Of a stretch of DNA of 64,000 nt, positions 1 through 11,249 are shown in pieces. A program made the translations under genes and the position numbers. This stretch comes from Glycine soja. Lineage: Eukaryota > Streptophyta > Magnoliopsida > Fabales > Fabaceae. Position 1 is the stretch's first letter. Each line of letters starts with the position of its first letter. The stretch spans positions 15,953,731 through 16,017,730 of the forward strand of contig NC_041008.1 in the NCBI RefSeq assembly GCF_004193775.1, given 5' to 3'. The notes under the pieces were generated by a model. The model ran no database searches, had not been told where the DNA came from, and saw only the letters and a list, made by a program, of their open reading frames with translations.

Positions 1-276
1 TTCTTTGTGTCTTATTGTACCCCCCCAGGAATTAATTATATTTTTGTGCCAATAACTTTGTTGACCTTAATTACCAAGGTCAAGACACCATAGATTCAAG
101 ATATAAATATTGCATGTAATTTCTTGAAACAAAGATGACATGATTTGGCTTATGGATTTTCATCTCTAGTGTGAAGTATATTATTTTTTCTGGAGAATTC
201 AATCTTTTGAGATGTAATTATTCAGACATTTATACTTATGTCACGCTGATTGTTGTGTTATGGTGCCTTTTCACAG

Positions 277-423
277 GAGGAACAAAGAAAGAGAGAAGAG
301 AAAGATGAGAGGAAACGCAAATATAATGTTAGATGGAACGATGAGGTTACTGCAGAGGACATGGAGGCATACAGGATGAAGAAAGTACATCATGATGATC
401 CAATGAAGGATTTTCTGCACTGA
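277..423 (+). CDS. SLU7: Pre-mRNA-splicing factor SLU7, last exon (partial gene)
   Basis: This is the final coding exon of a gene that begins left of the window. A polypyrimidine/CAG acceptor ends at 276, and the exon then reads 48 codons to a TGA at 421-423. The peptide starts with a Lys/Glu/Arg-rich helix (EEQRKREEKDERKRK) and continues with KYNVRWNDEVTAEDMEAY, then RMKKVHHDDPMKDFLH at the C-terminus. I recognise this as the highly conserved C-terminus of plant SLU7, a nuclear zinc-knuckle protein needed for 3' splice-site choice in the second step of splicing. The zinc knuckle lies in upstream exons not present here. No break is visible. The family call rests on recalled similarity of the last ~35 residues. 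Confidence 0.9.
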   Translation, partial: EEQRKREEKDERKRKYNVRWNDEVTAEDMEAYRMKKVHHDDPMKDFLH

Positions 424-2072
424 GCTTGGAAAGGATAAAAAGGCCTGCATCTCTTTGGTTGCAAGTCAACGAGCCTCTCTGTTGTTATCTTACTGCCAGC
501 TGCTGGATTGGCCAGAATAGGTTATCAGTTTGGCATCCTTGATCCTTTGACCCGTAGTGAGAAGGAGGGGCTAGGGTGAAACTATCAATGTTTGTACAGC
601 TTTTGTGTGCTTCATATAATCGCGTTTGACTTAGATCAACTTGAAAATGTTTGCTTTAATAGCAGTTTTACATTTTGTCGTTCGTTTCCTTTTTTTTTTT
701 TGGGGTGATGTGTAAAAGAAACAGTAACTTTCAGGGGTTAGATTGAAAAATGTTATATTGCTGTGGATGTGTAGAATAAATAGTAACAGGTGCTAAAGTT
801 ATGTTTGGGAAAAAAAAAGGTGAAATATGGGTGTGGATGTTTAATTACCCAGATTATTAAAATCAAAGACGGCCACTGCACTTTCAAATTTTCGTCATGT
901 ACTTCAAAAATTAGATCTTATCTGTTGAACGTTCTGGAGGCAAGATTATAAATCAAACGTGAAAAGTTGATCTTCAAGATGCTTGTTAGTATTTTAACTT
1001 AAAGTGATGAATTTGTGTAGCCATCAATGAATACTATGAACCTCAAGGTGCATGTTACTTGCTCATCTGCAGTATGGTCTCAATATGTCCACATTTTTTT
1101 TGTATCAATTATTATAGTTATAGTTTCTAAAGATATATCAATTAATTGCTGAAGTACATGCCTCAACCTCATGGGTGCTTATATTTCCTTGAGCTATTCA
1201 ATTCAGGCCATTGAATCAAGTTTGAGCCAGATATTTCGTTTTGTCTTTCACTACAAAACTGTTCTATCTTTTAAACCTTGTCTCTATTCAAATTCCTCTC
1301 TTTTTGCCACCTTCTCAAGCTTGTGAAGCATGTTTCTGAAATTTTAAACTTTACACCTTTGTGGGCAGGGCAACTTATGTCTGCAGTTTTATTTATAGTA
1401 AATCTTATATAACAATGAGAGGATTTCTAGTAATCTAGTTTAAAGTTGGTATTCAATGATCTGCAGGCTCTGAACATAATGATCAACAACAGTTGGTCTT
1501 AGCCATTGTTTTCTCGAACTCTACCAAAAAAAAAGAGAAAATATAAATACAAACAGTTTTTTATACAAATAAATTACAATAACCCAATCCAAATACGTAT
1601 TAATGCCTGTACGTCTTCCCAGTTATTAGCCAGGCAACCGATTGAGATTATTTAATGGTTTTGCAGGGTTAATTTTCTGTTTATAAAGATCTAATTTTCC
1701 TCTTCAATCAGATTCAGTGAGAAACAGAAATTGGAAGAAAGGACGAACATATATCATATTTATTGGACTTTCTTGTTGTCAAGTGTACTTCAAGTACATA
1801 CAACATATGCACAATTAAACAACAGATTAGGAACATCGGGGTATCATGATACGGGAGAGAAAAACACAAATCAGATACGCAATGCAAAATCAAAATGGTA
1901 GGTTTCTGAACAAGTGAAATTTGTGCTTTTCTCTCCTATCATGATATATTATAATGTTCATCTCATAGGACGAAGAAACACGAGGAGGGGATATCAATAA
2001 TATATTATCCTTAAATAATTACATAGTAATAAGAAAAGAAAGAAAGGGGCAATGTAGGGAGCATAATGTTGT
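424..2072. other. SLU7 3' flank and intergenic DNA
   Basis: The first few hundred bases after the SLU7 stop are probably its 3' UTR. The right end should contain the 3' UTR of the minus-strand gene that stops at 2073; a minus-strand AATAAA lies at 1759-1764. I see no other coding signal, tandem repeat or element ends here. Confidence 0.5.
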
Positions 2073-2971
2073 CTATTTGTCAATTTGGTTAAGTTTGCCC
2101 AAACCATTGCAGCGAGCACAAACGATTTGGGTTTGATCCTTTCTTGCTGCATTTGCTCTCAATGTCACATTAGCCTTCCGCACAAACCCTGCTCCATCAC
2201 ATTCAGGGCATCTACCACATACATATTCATCATATATCATTAGCAAATCATTCTCAACAACAATAACATATATAGCTTATATATACATTCAAATTCCAAG
2301 TCTAAATCCTTCCTAAACTAGAATCACTAGAAGAGAACACTGGAAAAACAATGCTATGAAATAGAAAATACTTCAAATTCCCAAGGAAAAAAAAGTCAAT
2401 TCAAAATAGTCACTTTATAGAAATTCTTAAGTCTACACTAATGAGATTATTGTTCAACCAATTACAAATTATTGTAAACTATCATCAATTAATTATTGTA
2501 AACTATCATACTCTGTTCGGCAACTGGTGAGATTTGACTACTTTACCAAGTCATCAATTAATTCATATGATAAAATCATAAGATAAAATTTCTATTGAAT
2601 ATCTATATGAAAGTGTGTACACTATAAATTAAAGTCATTAAGTATCACAAACATTAATTGTCGAAGAGAAAAGATGATGAAATTTACGTGTCTTTGCGAG
2701 AGAAGAAGATGGGGAAGGCCGTTCCAACTAGAGCCACAGCAATGGCACCAGCAACAAGGTACGCAGTGCCATCAGATGAAACATCTCCAACTGCAGCAAC
2801 TACAATCGAAGAAGACCTATTATTCCTGTTCCTCTGAATCCCGGTCCACAGTACCCTACCTGAGCCACCAAATGAGATCTTAGTAGTGTTGTTGGAAGAA
2901 GCACCAACACGAGGAGGGAGGTTCGGTGCATTCTTAGGAATCATGGTCTGAAGCATAGTCATGGATGCCAT
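2073..2971 (-). CDS. Small plastid-type membrane protein with two DnaJ-type CxxCxGxG motifs
   Basis: Two exons: 2688-2971 (start codon at 2971) and 2073-2211 (TAG at 2073-2075). The intron 2212-2687 has a GTAAAT donor and a TATGTGGTAG acceptor, and joining restores the frame (T95 straddles the junction), giving 140 aa. Residues 1-60 are Ser/Thr/Asn/Arg-rich and basic, like a chloroplast transit peptide. Residues about 69-90 (AYLVAGAIAVALVGTAFPIFF) form one hydrophobic membrane segment. Then come CPECDGAG (96-103) and CARCNGLG (126-133), two halves of a DnaJ-like zinc-binding site, and a short polar tail. There is no J domain. Small thylakoid proteins with DnaJ-type zinc fingers act in photosystem assembly or repair, but I cannot assign this one to a named protein. 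A plastid thiol/zinc chaperone-like role is inference. Confidence 0.85.
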
Positions 2972-5900
2972 GTTTGATTTGCTGGCACAAGATTTTGGAT
3001 GTGAGAAGGACTAATTAAGTGGTTTTTGTGTTCTTGGTCTTGAATGCTAATATGAGACAGCATAGATTTTATGTATGAAGAGTTGAAGATGGTTTGAAAA
3101 ATATTTGGATAAGGCCACGTTAGCATTACTTGAGATTTTCCAAGGAATGTGGATAAGACAGGGTGTACATTTCAACCTATATATGTTGTTTTTAGCAGGA
3201 GAAGGATGTTAACCACATGAAAATGAAGCAAGATAAGAGGAATGAGAGGGTTACACGAGCTTGCCTATGTGATTCTGTCCCTTGCAACCATATTAAACAG
3301 ACATGTGAGGATCTAGTTTAGATTTTTCTTTTTTTGTTCTTCACATGTTTGTTTTTTTACAAGAAAATAATATAGTATTTGCTTAAGAGTTTAGACCTCG
3401 ACCTCTCGGTTTGCTGAATAGCCGAACATTTATACAGTTGATTCAATGGCCAAATATGCCATGAAAGGATAACATGCCATAATCAGCATTACATATGCAA
3501 TTAACATCGTAACAATAATTAAGGATAGATTACTTAAATTGGTAATCACCATAACTTCAAGGTCCATTATGGTATCTATAAATATGGATGAGATTTTCTA
3601 GATAAAAATATTGTTAATTCTTATTTATTGTTTAGTCTTGAGTCCTAACTTAGTGTTAAAGTGTCTTTTAGAGGTACTTTTGATAGAATCAAATAGTCAA
3701 ATACTTAAAAGATAAGACTTTGAAGTGAAGGAGTTAATGAAAGCAAAGTTATCTTGTTACCCTTTGGCGGATAAACTTACTTTGGTTAAAATGAAATCCT
3801 TATTTGATAGTTTTATTATAATTTAGTAATTTTAAATAGAGAAAAAAGATTATACACTGATAACTCAAGAATAAATCATTATTTTAAATAATAGTTTCCT
3901 TGAAGTGAAGACCTTCAGTTTTTTTAATTGATTTTAAAACCAAACCATTATTTAATCAGTTTTGGTTTACTTGAAAATTATTTTTTGCATGGTGGGTTGA
4001 CCTATATTCTAAACTTGCAGGCCGTTGGGCAAAGACGCCAAGTTCAGTCCAGATTATTCTACCCAAATTCATTTCGGTGCCATTCCAGCTTTTTGTTTTT
4101 CGTTTAATATTTGTTTTGGGTTCGGATTTTTAAGTTTACATTTTTTTTTTCTTGTAGTTAGTTGTTTTAGTTGAAATTTGTGCTGTTTTCTTCGTTGGAA
4201 TCGCAAACAAGCTTTATTATGTTTATATTGGCATTGACTTTATATTTTTTTGCTTTTGAAATATTTTTATTTTGCATTTTTGCCGCAACTTGCAAAATCA
4301 ATATAAATTTACTAAATTGTTTAAGATTTTAGTTTTCATATATCAGTGTAAAAATTTATAGTACCAATCAATTTTTAAAATTGTTTTAAGCATGACTTTT
4401 AAGTTGATTATTATACCTAGCAATCTATAATTGAATGATAGAGCTAAAACATTTACATTATCAGTAACATTTTAATTAAATTCATAATTTTATTGAGTGG
4501 ATTTGAATGTCAAGTAAATTTTATATTTTCATTTTTTCACATTTTATTTTCTTTTTTATAAACAAATTGAAAGAAAAAAATATTTAAAATAACTTTTTAT
4601 TAGAAATTTCCAACTTTAGATTTAGAATGTTTTAATCTCTAAAAATATCGTTTGTTTCTATTAGCCTTTCCATTTTCTACACTTTTAAATGTTTGAAAAA
4701 TGTTTTAAAAATCAAAATAAATATATAATAAAGTTACATGTTTTGTCAAAATGGATTAAGTCAAAATTCCTATAAAAGAATTTAAAAACTACCCTATTAG
4801 ATTAGGATAACCATTGCAAGACGATTATGATGGAAGTACACAGTAAATTAATCTGCACCTTACTCCATATTCCATAAGCAACCGGTTTCCAAACCTCCAT
4901 ATATTAATTTGTTTTTAAACCATTCTACGTAACGATACAAAAAGTATAAATAAAAATAATTTTTTGATTTGGACATAATAATAATAATAATCTATAACTA
5001 TTAATAAAAACAATTACTCCTTTAGTGTACACATTTCTTATTTCTAAATTATCCTTTAATATATATAAATATTTTCATTTTTTTCATAAATCTTTAAAAT
5101 ATAACTGTTAACACTACTTTCTTTAATTATTTTTTCTTTTTATTTTAAAAATACAGGTAGAGGCACACAGTATCTCTCTTTTAACTAATAATAATAATAA
5201 TAATATTGAAAATAATTAGTAAGGAGTACAGATGGACAACAAATAAAGACAAATAATCTCACCTAAAAACTCAAGTGTATGATAGAAAAGAAAAAAAAAA
5301 TGATAACTACATTGTCGAATATTGTCTTTTCAATATATTTTATTATCAAGTAAAGTCTTATGCTGAACGCGCTAAATAACCTGTGTAAACTCTATTGACA
5401 ATGCTATAATAATAATAAAAATATAAAAAAAAAAAAAAAACACTCTTTTGACCATGCTGCATGAAATTTTTCCCAATATTTTAAGAAAAAATGTGTTGAA
5501 AGTTGTCAAACAGAATATATAATTCCTAAAAGAATAATGTGAATTATGACATGTAAAATTGTTTTATGCCCATAGTGTGCAACTACTTCCCTCTAGTAGT
5601 TAAGAAACTTTTTCTAGGGAAGTAATTATTCAGAGAGGAAGTCAAGTCAGTACGTTGAATACATCATAAAAAATCTATCACCTTAATTCAACGTTTTTCC
5701 CCAGCATTCATTCTGCCAATTCCTGTTTTCAATCTTGTAGAGTCCGAATGTGATTTTGACCCTGCCCAAGTTTACACGCAAAAGGACTATGAAAGTTCAT
5801 ACGACTCGTGCGTACACATTCATCCACGCTTCCTAAGCAAGTGGTTCACTATAAAAAATTGTTTTGACTATTAGTGAAATTGCGAACCCCTACTATTCAA

Positions 5901-8362
5901 ACTGTTCTGGTACAAATATCAAATCTCGTAATTTTACAAGTTTTCTTCACTCAACACAATCATGATATACGTCTTGTCATTGTTATTGACCATCAAAATT
6001 GTCTGCAAATCGTGCCAACAAAATGTACTCTGCAAAGACTTTAAGCTGGCTGAAGTTTCTTGCTCTTTTTTCTCTCTTACACAGGTTTAACAAAGTTTAT
6101 TTTTCTTTCCTTTTTCCAAATCAAAGTCCAGCCACATTTATTTATGATTGTAAAATGTATTAAGTAAATTATTTTTTTCCCAGCATGTGTATTACCTACC
6201 ATTTGCAGCTGAGAAAGCCATCAAGTGATTTAGAAATACAAATAAATGAATGAAAAACCATGTCAATCAAACAATTAAGCACATAAATTAACCAATAGTC
6301 ATTCACACACTTATAAATTAAGTACAAGGGCAGGATATGTAGCACTTTATTGTTTGGAACTCCAGATATTTTATTAACCTTACCTAAACAAAATCTAATC
6401 ATACGATGATAACATAACATCTACTGGAGCAAATGACCACACCAATCATTCATAACATTAATGATGATTATTTATAAAGTAGACACAGCCTAGAATCAAA
6501 TAAACCCCCCAAATTTCACTTGTCATCAAGCAATAGAGTGAATCAACAGATTCCAGTCATTTTAACAAAAACAAGATTGCATTATAAAGTCAGAAAAAAT
6601 AAAATTGAGGCAATCATATGCTTAGAGTTGAAAAGATCCTATAAAAATAACAACAGAAAGCCACAGGCAGAATGAAACTTCCTCTTGCATCACATAAGAT
6701 ACTAATAGAGGCATCCTTTCCTGGCATTTAGTGGAGAAAAATAAGAAGCAAATGGTAAAACACAAAGAGGCATGCCAGTTGATGGTGAGTTTCAGATGTC
6801 AGAGAATCCCTCTTAACAATTTAAGCATGTCAAATGTCATCATGCAAACATACAAATATCACATTATTGACTATAGTGTGAAAAGATTTTGCAGTCACAC
6901 ATTAGTAATAAGAAAAATCCCAACAAAAAGAAGTCAGCATATGCAAATGGCATCTGAATGCAGCTAATGCTGGCATCATTGCATTCAGTTGTCAACTATT
7001 ACTTTCCTTGAATCTTCTAGCAAATTAAAGGGACATAGCACAACACCTTCTCAAATATCAATGGTGACCACCTACAAGAGAAATACATATGAAAAGTACA
7101 CTAGAAAATTATTCAAGTTATGAGCATTTATTTCCTTTGTTACTCAATCAAGCTAAAACTTGCAAATGAAAGTGATCAAGCAAGAAAACGAACACCCAAA
7201 ACAAGAGAATACAACATGGCTTCTTAAATGTAGATTTGGCCATTAAATGCATAGGTGAGAGTCAATCCCTAGATTGACAATTTACTCAGTCATAAGTAGC
7301 ATGATCCTCCAAAATAACTATCAGACAACACAAAATGAGGTGGAATTCTTATTTCAAATGGTGATCTATTTTCCTTAACACAACCTTTACTGCTATTTGG
7401 TACTATCATTTACGAATAAGCAATTTTCAATTGCACAATTCTAAAGGTGTGAAATGTTTATCTACCTAAACCAATCACATGGAAAATGAAGTTTGAAAGC
7501 GACAAATGCCACCAAAGCAGACCCACAAATATTAAACACCACCTAACAAGAACCCATAAGAAACCAAAGCTGTGGTAGACAAAGAAACAAACCACGTTAC
7601 ATCAACAATACAAGTCATAATTTCCCATAACCCAATAGAACCACATTTCAAAACAAATAAAACACCATAACTCACAAGCATTAATTACTCTATCTACAAA
7701 ACCAATAAAATTATTCAAAACCAAAAGACAAAGAGATACAACAACAGTTACACAAGATCCTCTTCCTCCCCTAATTTCCACCCTAACAAGACATCCCATC
7801 TTCCTGTCTTCCATCCTAACTCAATCTCATCACAACCACAAGCAAACTGCAAAACCCTGAACCTTAATTTCCTGCAGTCAGGAATTTAACGCATTCACCT
7901 CATCAGCAAACTATAACTATTAGATTAGATGAAAATCAAACAAGTCATATTTCATCTCATACAACAACAAAACCTTATCCCATTAGGTGAGATGAAGTCA
8001 CCCACATAAAACACACGACACCATTTGTTATGGTTAAAAACCAAAACTTCAGGAAATACAAATCATATTTTATCTCGAATCTGTTATCAATTATCAATTA
8101 TAAAAACATATCTGAAGTTTAAACCTTTATCCAACAGTGGTGATTCACAACTGCTTGAATGCTCTTCTTATCCGGTTCCCAAAACCCCGAGCTAATTCAA
8201 AAACGCCATTCAGCAATTCCAGAAACCGTTTGATCAGTTATAGTATTTACAGTATCAGAATCCAATCGAATACTTAACAGACTAAAAACATTACAAAAAA
8301 AAAATGCATTTCCTCTAAAAATTCAAACGAATACTTAGCAAACTAAAAACATCACAAAAATC
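2972..8362. other. AT-rich intergenic region between two minus-strand genes
   Basis: About 5.4 kb with no convincing coding region. The right end near 2972 holds the promoter and 5' UTR of the CxxCxGxG gene. DNA next to 8363 may belong to a long 3' UTR of the RING gene, but no splice or polyadenylation evidence decides this. The rest is AT-rich with short homopolymer and (TAA)n runs near 4976-4992 and 5188-5203. The short open frames here have no recognisable domains. Confidence 0.4.
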
Positions 8363-8612
8363 GAAAAATCCCACTGTGGTAAAAAAAGTTGCAGTCTCGT
8401 CATTGTTTCCGAATACAACAGAAAAATTGCAGACAAATGCAGCTGATGTGACGTCAATTGCAATCACGTTTTTTCTTAAAACCTTACTGCGAATCTGCGA
8501 TTGCGGTCTCATCACCGCAGCCTTTGATATCGTAGAAAATTGCAGAAAAATGTTGAGGACAGCGCAGCATCAATTGCGACCGCGTCACAGTCAGTGAGCT
8601 CTAATAACCTTG
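8363..8612. repeat. Decayed repeat in the 3' flank of the RING gene
   Basis: Two diverged direct blocks share an AAATTGCAGA...AAATG...GCAGC/GCAGCATCAATTGC pattern, at about 8420-8475 and 8535-8590. The block ends in TAATAACCTTG at about 8601-8611. That resembles the terminal style of the hAT-like MITE in ARF intron 6 (CAAGGTTTT...). I see no clear partner end or target-site duplication, so this is a partial, low-confidence element. Confidence 0.3.
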
Positions 8613-8647
8613 ACGTTACGATCGAAATTGCAATTGCAGACCGTTGT

Positions 8648-9571
8648 TTAAGAACGAGATCTTCCGTTGGCACGCGAATTTCTCGTTCGGCGAGAAAACG
8701 AGCTCCTAACCCTCCCGATATACGAAAAAACATTCCTGAAAGCAGCACCGAAGCCTCTATTCTCCCTAGACCTCCCAACGGAGCTATCCCAAGCGACTCT
8801 CCTTGGAACGCCGTTAGCGCCGTTAAACCCGCCGTCCATCTCCGTATACACCAGTGGGAGCTCCCTCCCTCCGATGAACCTGCCCACAGCGAATCCTCCC
8901 CCAGGAAGTCTCCAAATAGTCAACCCCACAGTATTGTTATTACTTTCTTCAACTTCATCCGAAGGAACCTCGTGGCGGCACACGGGGCACGAGTTTCTCA
9001 CCGAGAGCCACGGCACGATGCACTCGGAATGGTACACGTGACCGCACGGCATCTCACGTGCGTCGCAGTTGATCTCGAAATTCTCCATGCAGACCGCGCA
9101 GTGCGATTCCGCGTAGGTGTGGCTCGCGAGGATCTTAACCACCGGCATCGACTCGATCGCCGCTTTCGACGCTGCCGTGGGGGGCAGTGCTCCGGCGCCC
9201 CCCGCGGCGGCGTCGAGCTGGTCGAGTACATTGTCGAAGCCGGAGCCCATGAGGAACTCGGATACTCCCTGTGGTAAAGGACGGAGACTGCTTGGGCCGG
9301 AGGAACCTGAAACGGCGTCGTTGTAGTAGAGTTCGAAGTTCCGCGTTTCGGGCGAGACGACGTCGTTTGCGTTGCGCAGGACGATTACCGGGTTGAAGGG
9401 GGACCCACCGCCGCCGCGCGTGGATCGGCGCGAGTGGGGAGGGGTTTGGAGCTCTTCGAGGAAGCCGGAGTTGCAATCGGGGCAGAGGAGAACGGCGTGG
9501 TTTTGTGGAACCCTAACTATGCGGTTGCAGCGGTAGCACCAGAAAGAAGACGGAGATCCCAGTGATGCCAT
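8648..9571 (-). CDS. RING-H2 E3 ubiquitin ligase, RDUF/RHC-type (zinc ribbon + RING + DUF1117)
   Basis: Intronless, 307 aa from the ATG at 9571-9569. An in-frame ATG 17 codons upstream (9622) would add MPNSKEREREKEKEKRL, which looks like translated purine-rich leader. I prefer the downstream start because MASLGSPSSFWCYRC is the usual family N-terminus. Order: N-terminal zinc ribbon (CYRC...CPDC, residues about 12-33); Gly/Ala-rich linker; RING-H2 at about 158-198 with CAVC, CGHVYH and CPVC ligands; and a DUF1117-type block (GLTIWRLPGGGFAVGRF, about 216-248) before an Arg/Ser-rich tail. This architecture is that of Arabidopsis RDUF1/RDUF2 and RHC2A-like ligases, some linked to ABA and drought responses. 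It is somewhat short for the family (about 400 aa), mainly in the linker. The gene is clearly more GC-rich than its surroundings. All eight zinc ligands are present, so it is likely functional. Confidence 0.93.
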   Translation of the reverse strand: MASLGSPSSFWCYRCNRIVRVPQNHAVLLCPDCNSGFLEELQTPPHSRRSTRGGGGSPFNPVIVLRNANDVVSPETRNFELYYNDAVSGSSGPSSLRPLPQGVSEFLMGSGFDNVLDQLDAAAGGAGALPPTAASKAAIESMPVVKILASHTYAESHCAVCMENFEINCDAREMPCGHVYHSECIVPWLSVRNSCPVCRHEVPSDEVEESNNNTVGLTIWRLPGGGFAVGRFIGGRELPLVYTEMDGGFNGANGVPRRVAWDSSVGRSRENRGFGAAFRNVFSYIGRVRSSFSRRTRNSRANGRSRS

Positions 9572-9778
9572 TAACCTTTTTTCCTTTTCTTTTTCTCTTT
9601 CTCTCTCCTTCGAATTTGGCAAGAATTAAGAAAGAATTTAGAGTTTTTGTTGTTGTTTGTCTTGACTGAGAAATCGAAAAAGGTGAGATTTTCCGGGAAA
9701 ATTCTCGAGTGAGAAAATTTTGTGGGGGGTGTTTAGAAACAGAGAAAGTACGGGTTGAAAGTGAAGGCAATACTTATA

Positions 9779-10304
9779 ATTTAATTGACTTGGTACTTTA
9801 TAGTTTTTTTTAACTACTTATTTGATTCATGTACTTTTATGATCTGTATTTTGTAGCTTTTATAGTTTTTAGTCTTACCTTTATCGTTAATATATGAAGT
9901 ATGAAAGTGATTTTTTTTTTTATATTTTAATTTTTTTTAGTTTATATATTTTATATTTTAATTTTTAATGTTAAAATATAAGTAATATTATCAATTATAA
10001 TTAATTATAAAAATATTAATAAGAAATTCGTAACTAATTTATTATTAGATAATTTATTTTTAAAAAAATATTTAATAATTTATAATTAAATTGTAGTTAA
10101 TTATTTTTATATATTTACTAAAAGGAAAAAAAAAATCACTTTCAAACAATACGAACTAAACAACTTAACTACAAAAATCACTTTTAAATTATAGAGACTA
10201 AGAATTAAAATATAAACTAGAACGATTAAAAAAATCACTTTCAACTATATGGACTAAAAAGTACAAATCGTGAAACTACAAGGACTAAATAAGTAATTTA
10301 ATCT
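9779..10304. repeat. Foldback (inverted-repeat) element upstream of the RING gene
   Basis: The left arm (about 9779-9860, TTAACTACTTATTTGATTCA...) and the right arm (about 10230-10304, ...GGACTAAATAAGTAATTTAA) are imperfect inverted copies of each other, as are the GTACTTTTATGATCTGT and ACAAATCGTGAAACTACA segments. The interior is extremely AT-rich and also partly self-complementary around AAATCACTTT. This is the build of a MITE or foldback element. It starts about 200 bp upstream of the RING gene start codon. The superfamily is not determined, because no clear target-site duplication was found. Confidence 0.55.
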
Positions 10305-10529
10305 TTTTTTACGAGAAGACGCTTTAGTGTAGGGGTGTGTTCACGGGTATGGGTCATCCACGGATTGGAACTGATTCAAACAGTTTGGGTTGGATCATCT
10401 ATGTATTTGGGTTAAAATCGAACTAAACCAATCAAAACCGTTTATGTATGGGTTTGATCATGAGTTTAAATTTATAAATCCATTGAATCATTAAATTGAT
10501 CCTTAAACCCGTAATTAAAATATAAATTT

Positions 10530-10570
<41 letters not shown>

Positions 10571-11249
10571 TAAAAAAATAATTTGACAGTCAAAGAAGGT
10601 GTGGTATAAGGGTGTTTAGGGACCAGTTCAGGTCGATTTCGATCAAATTTGGGATCCAACTCAATCAAATTGATCGGTTCGGTTTTCACAATTTTTTTTA
10701 ACCTAACCCATTTATATAAAGGTTTGGTTTGGTTCGGACCAACGAATTACCCATTTAAATGTGGTCTTTCTTTAGAACTACTATTTTATATCATGATTCT
10801 TTCAAATATTCGATACAATTAGCACAATATTATCAAATACTTGAAAGTAGTAAAATTGATTTATTTAGAACCATCAACATAATACTCTACAATAGACTAA
10901 TACAAATTAAAATAAAATATTCTTCAACCAGATTTACTATAATAGTTTGAAATACAATTATTTTCTACAAACTAATTTCTTGCAACCATATTTGATACAA
11001 CCAGAATTATTGGAACAAATGAATAAAATATGATCCATTAATATTATAAACATGATAGAAAAAATAGATATGAAAAAAGGTTAAACAAATAACAATGTAT
11101 CTGAAAGTAATACTTTAAGAAGTTTCAACACTAGTAGTCCTAACACTCTCGCAGTATTAAAAGTCAAACCAAACAAAAATTTAAACACAACCCTGTTAGT
11201 ACAAAAATTAATTGATATTTTATACAAATATAAAAAATGGAATAAGAGA

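Noticed and set aside
8540..9277. 245-codon plus-strand open frame
   Set aside because: Lies antisense over the RING-H2 gene. Its Arg/His/Pro-rich translation is the mirror of a GC-rich coding region and has no domain.
9572..9622. Upstream in-frame ATG as start of the RING protein
   Set aside because: It adds only a Lys/Glu/Arg run from purine-rich leader. The downstream ATG gives the usual family N-terminus.
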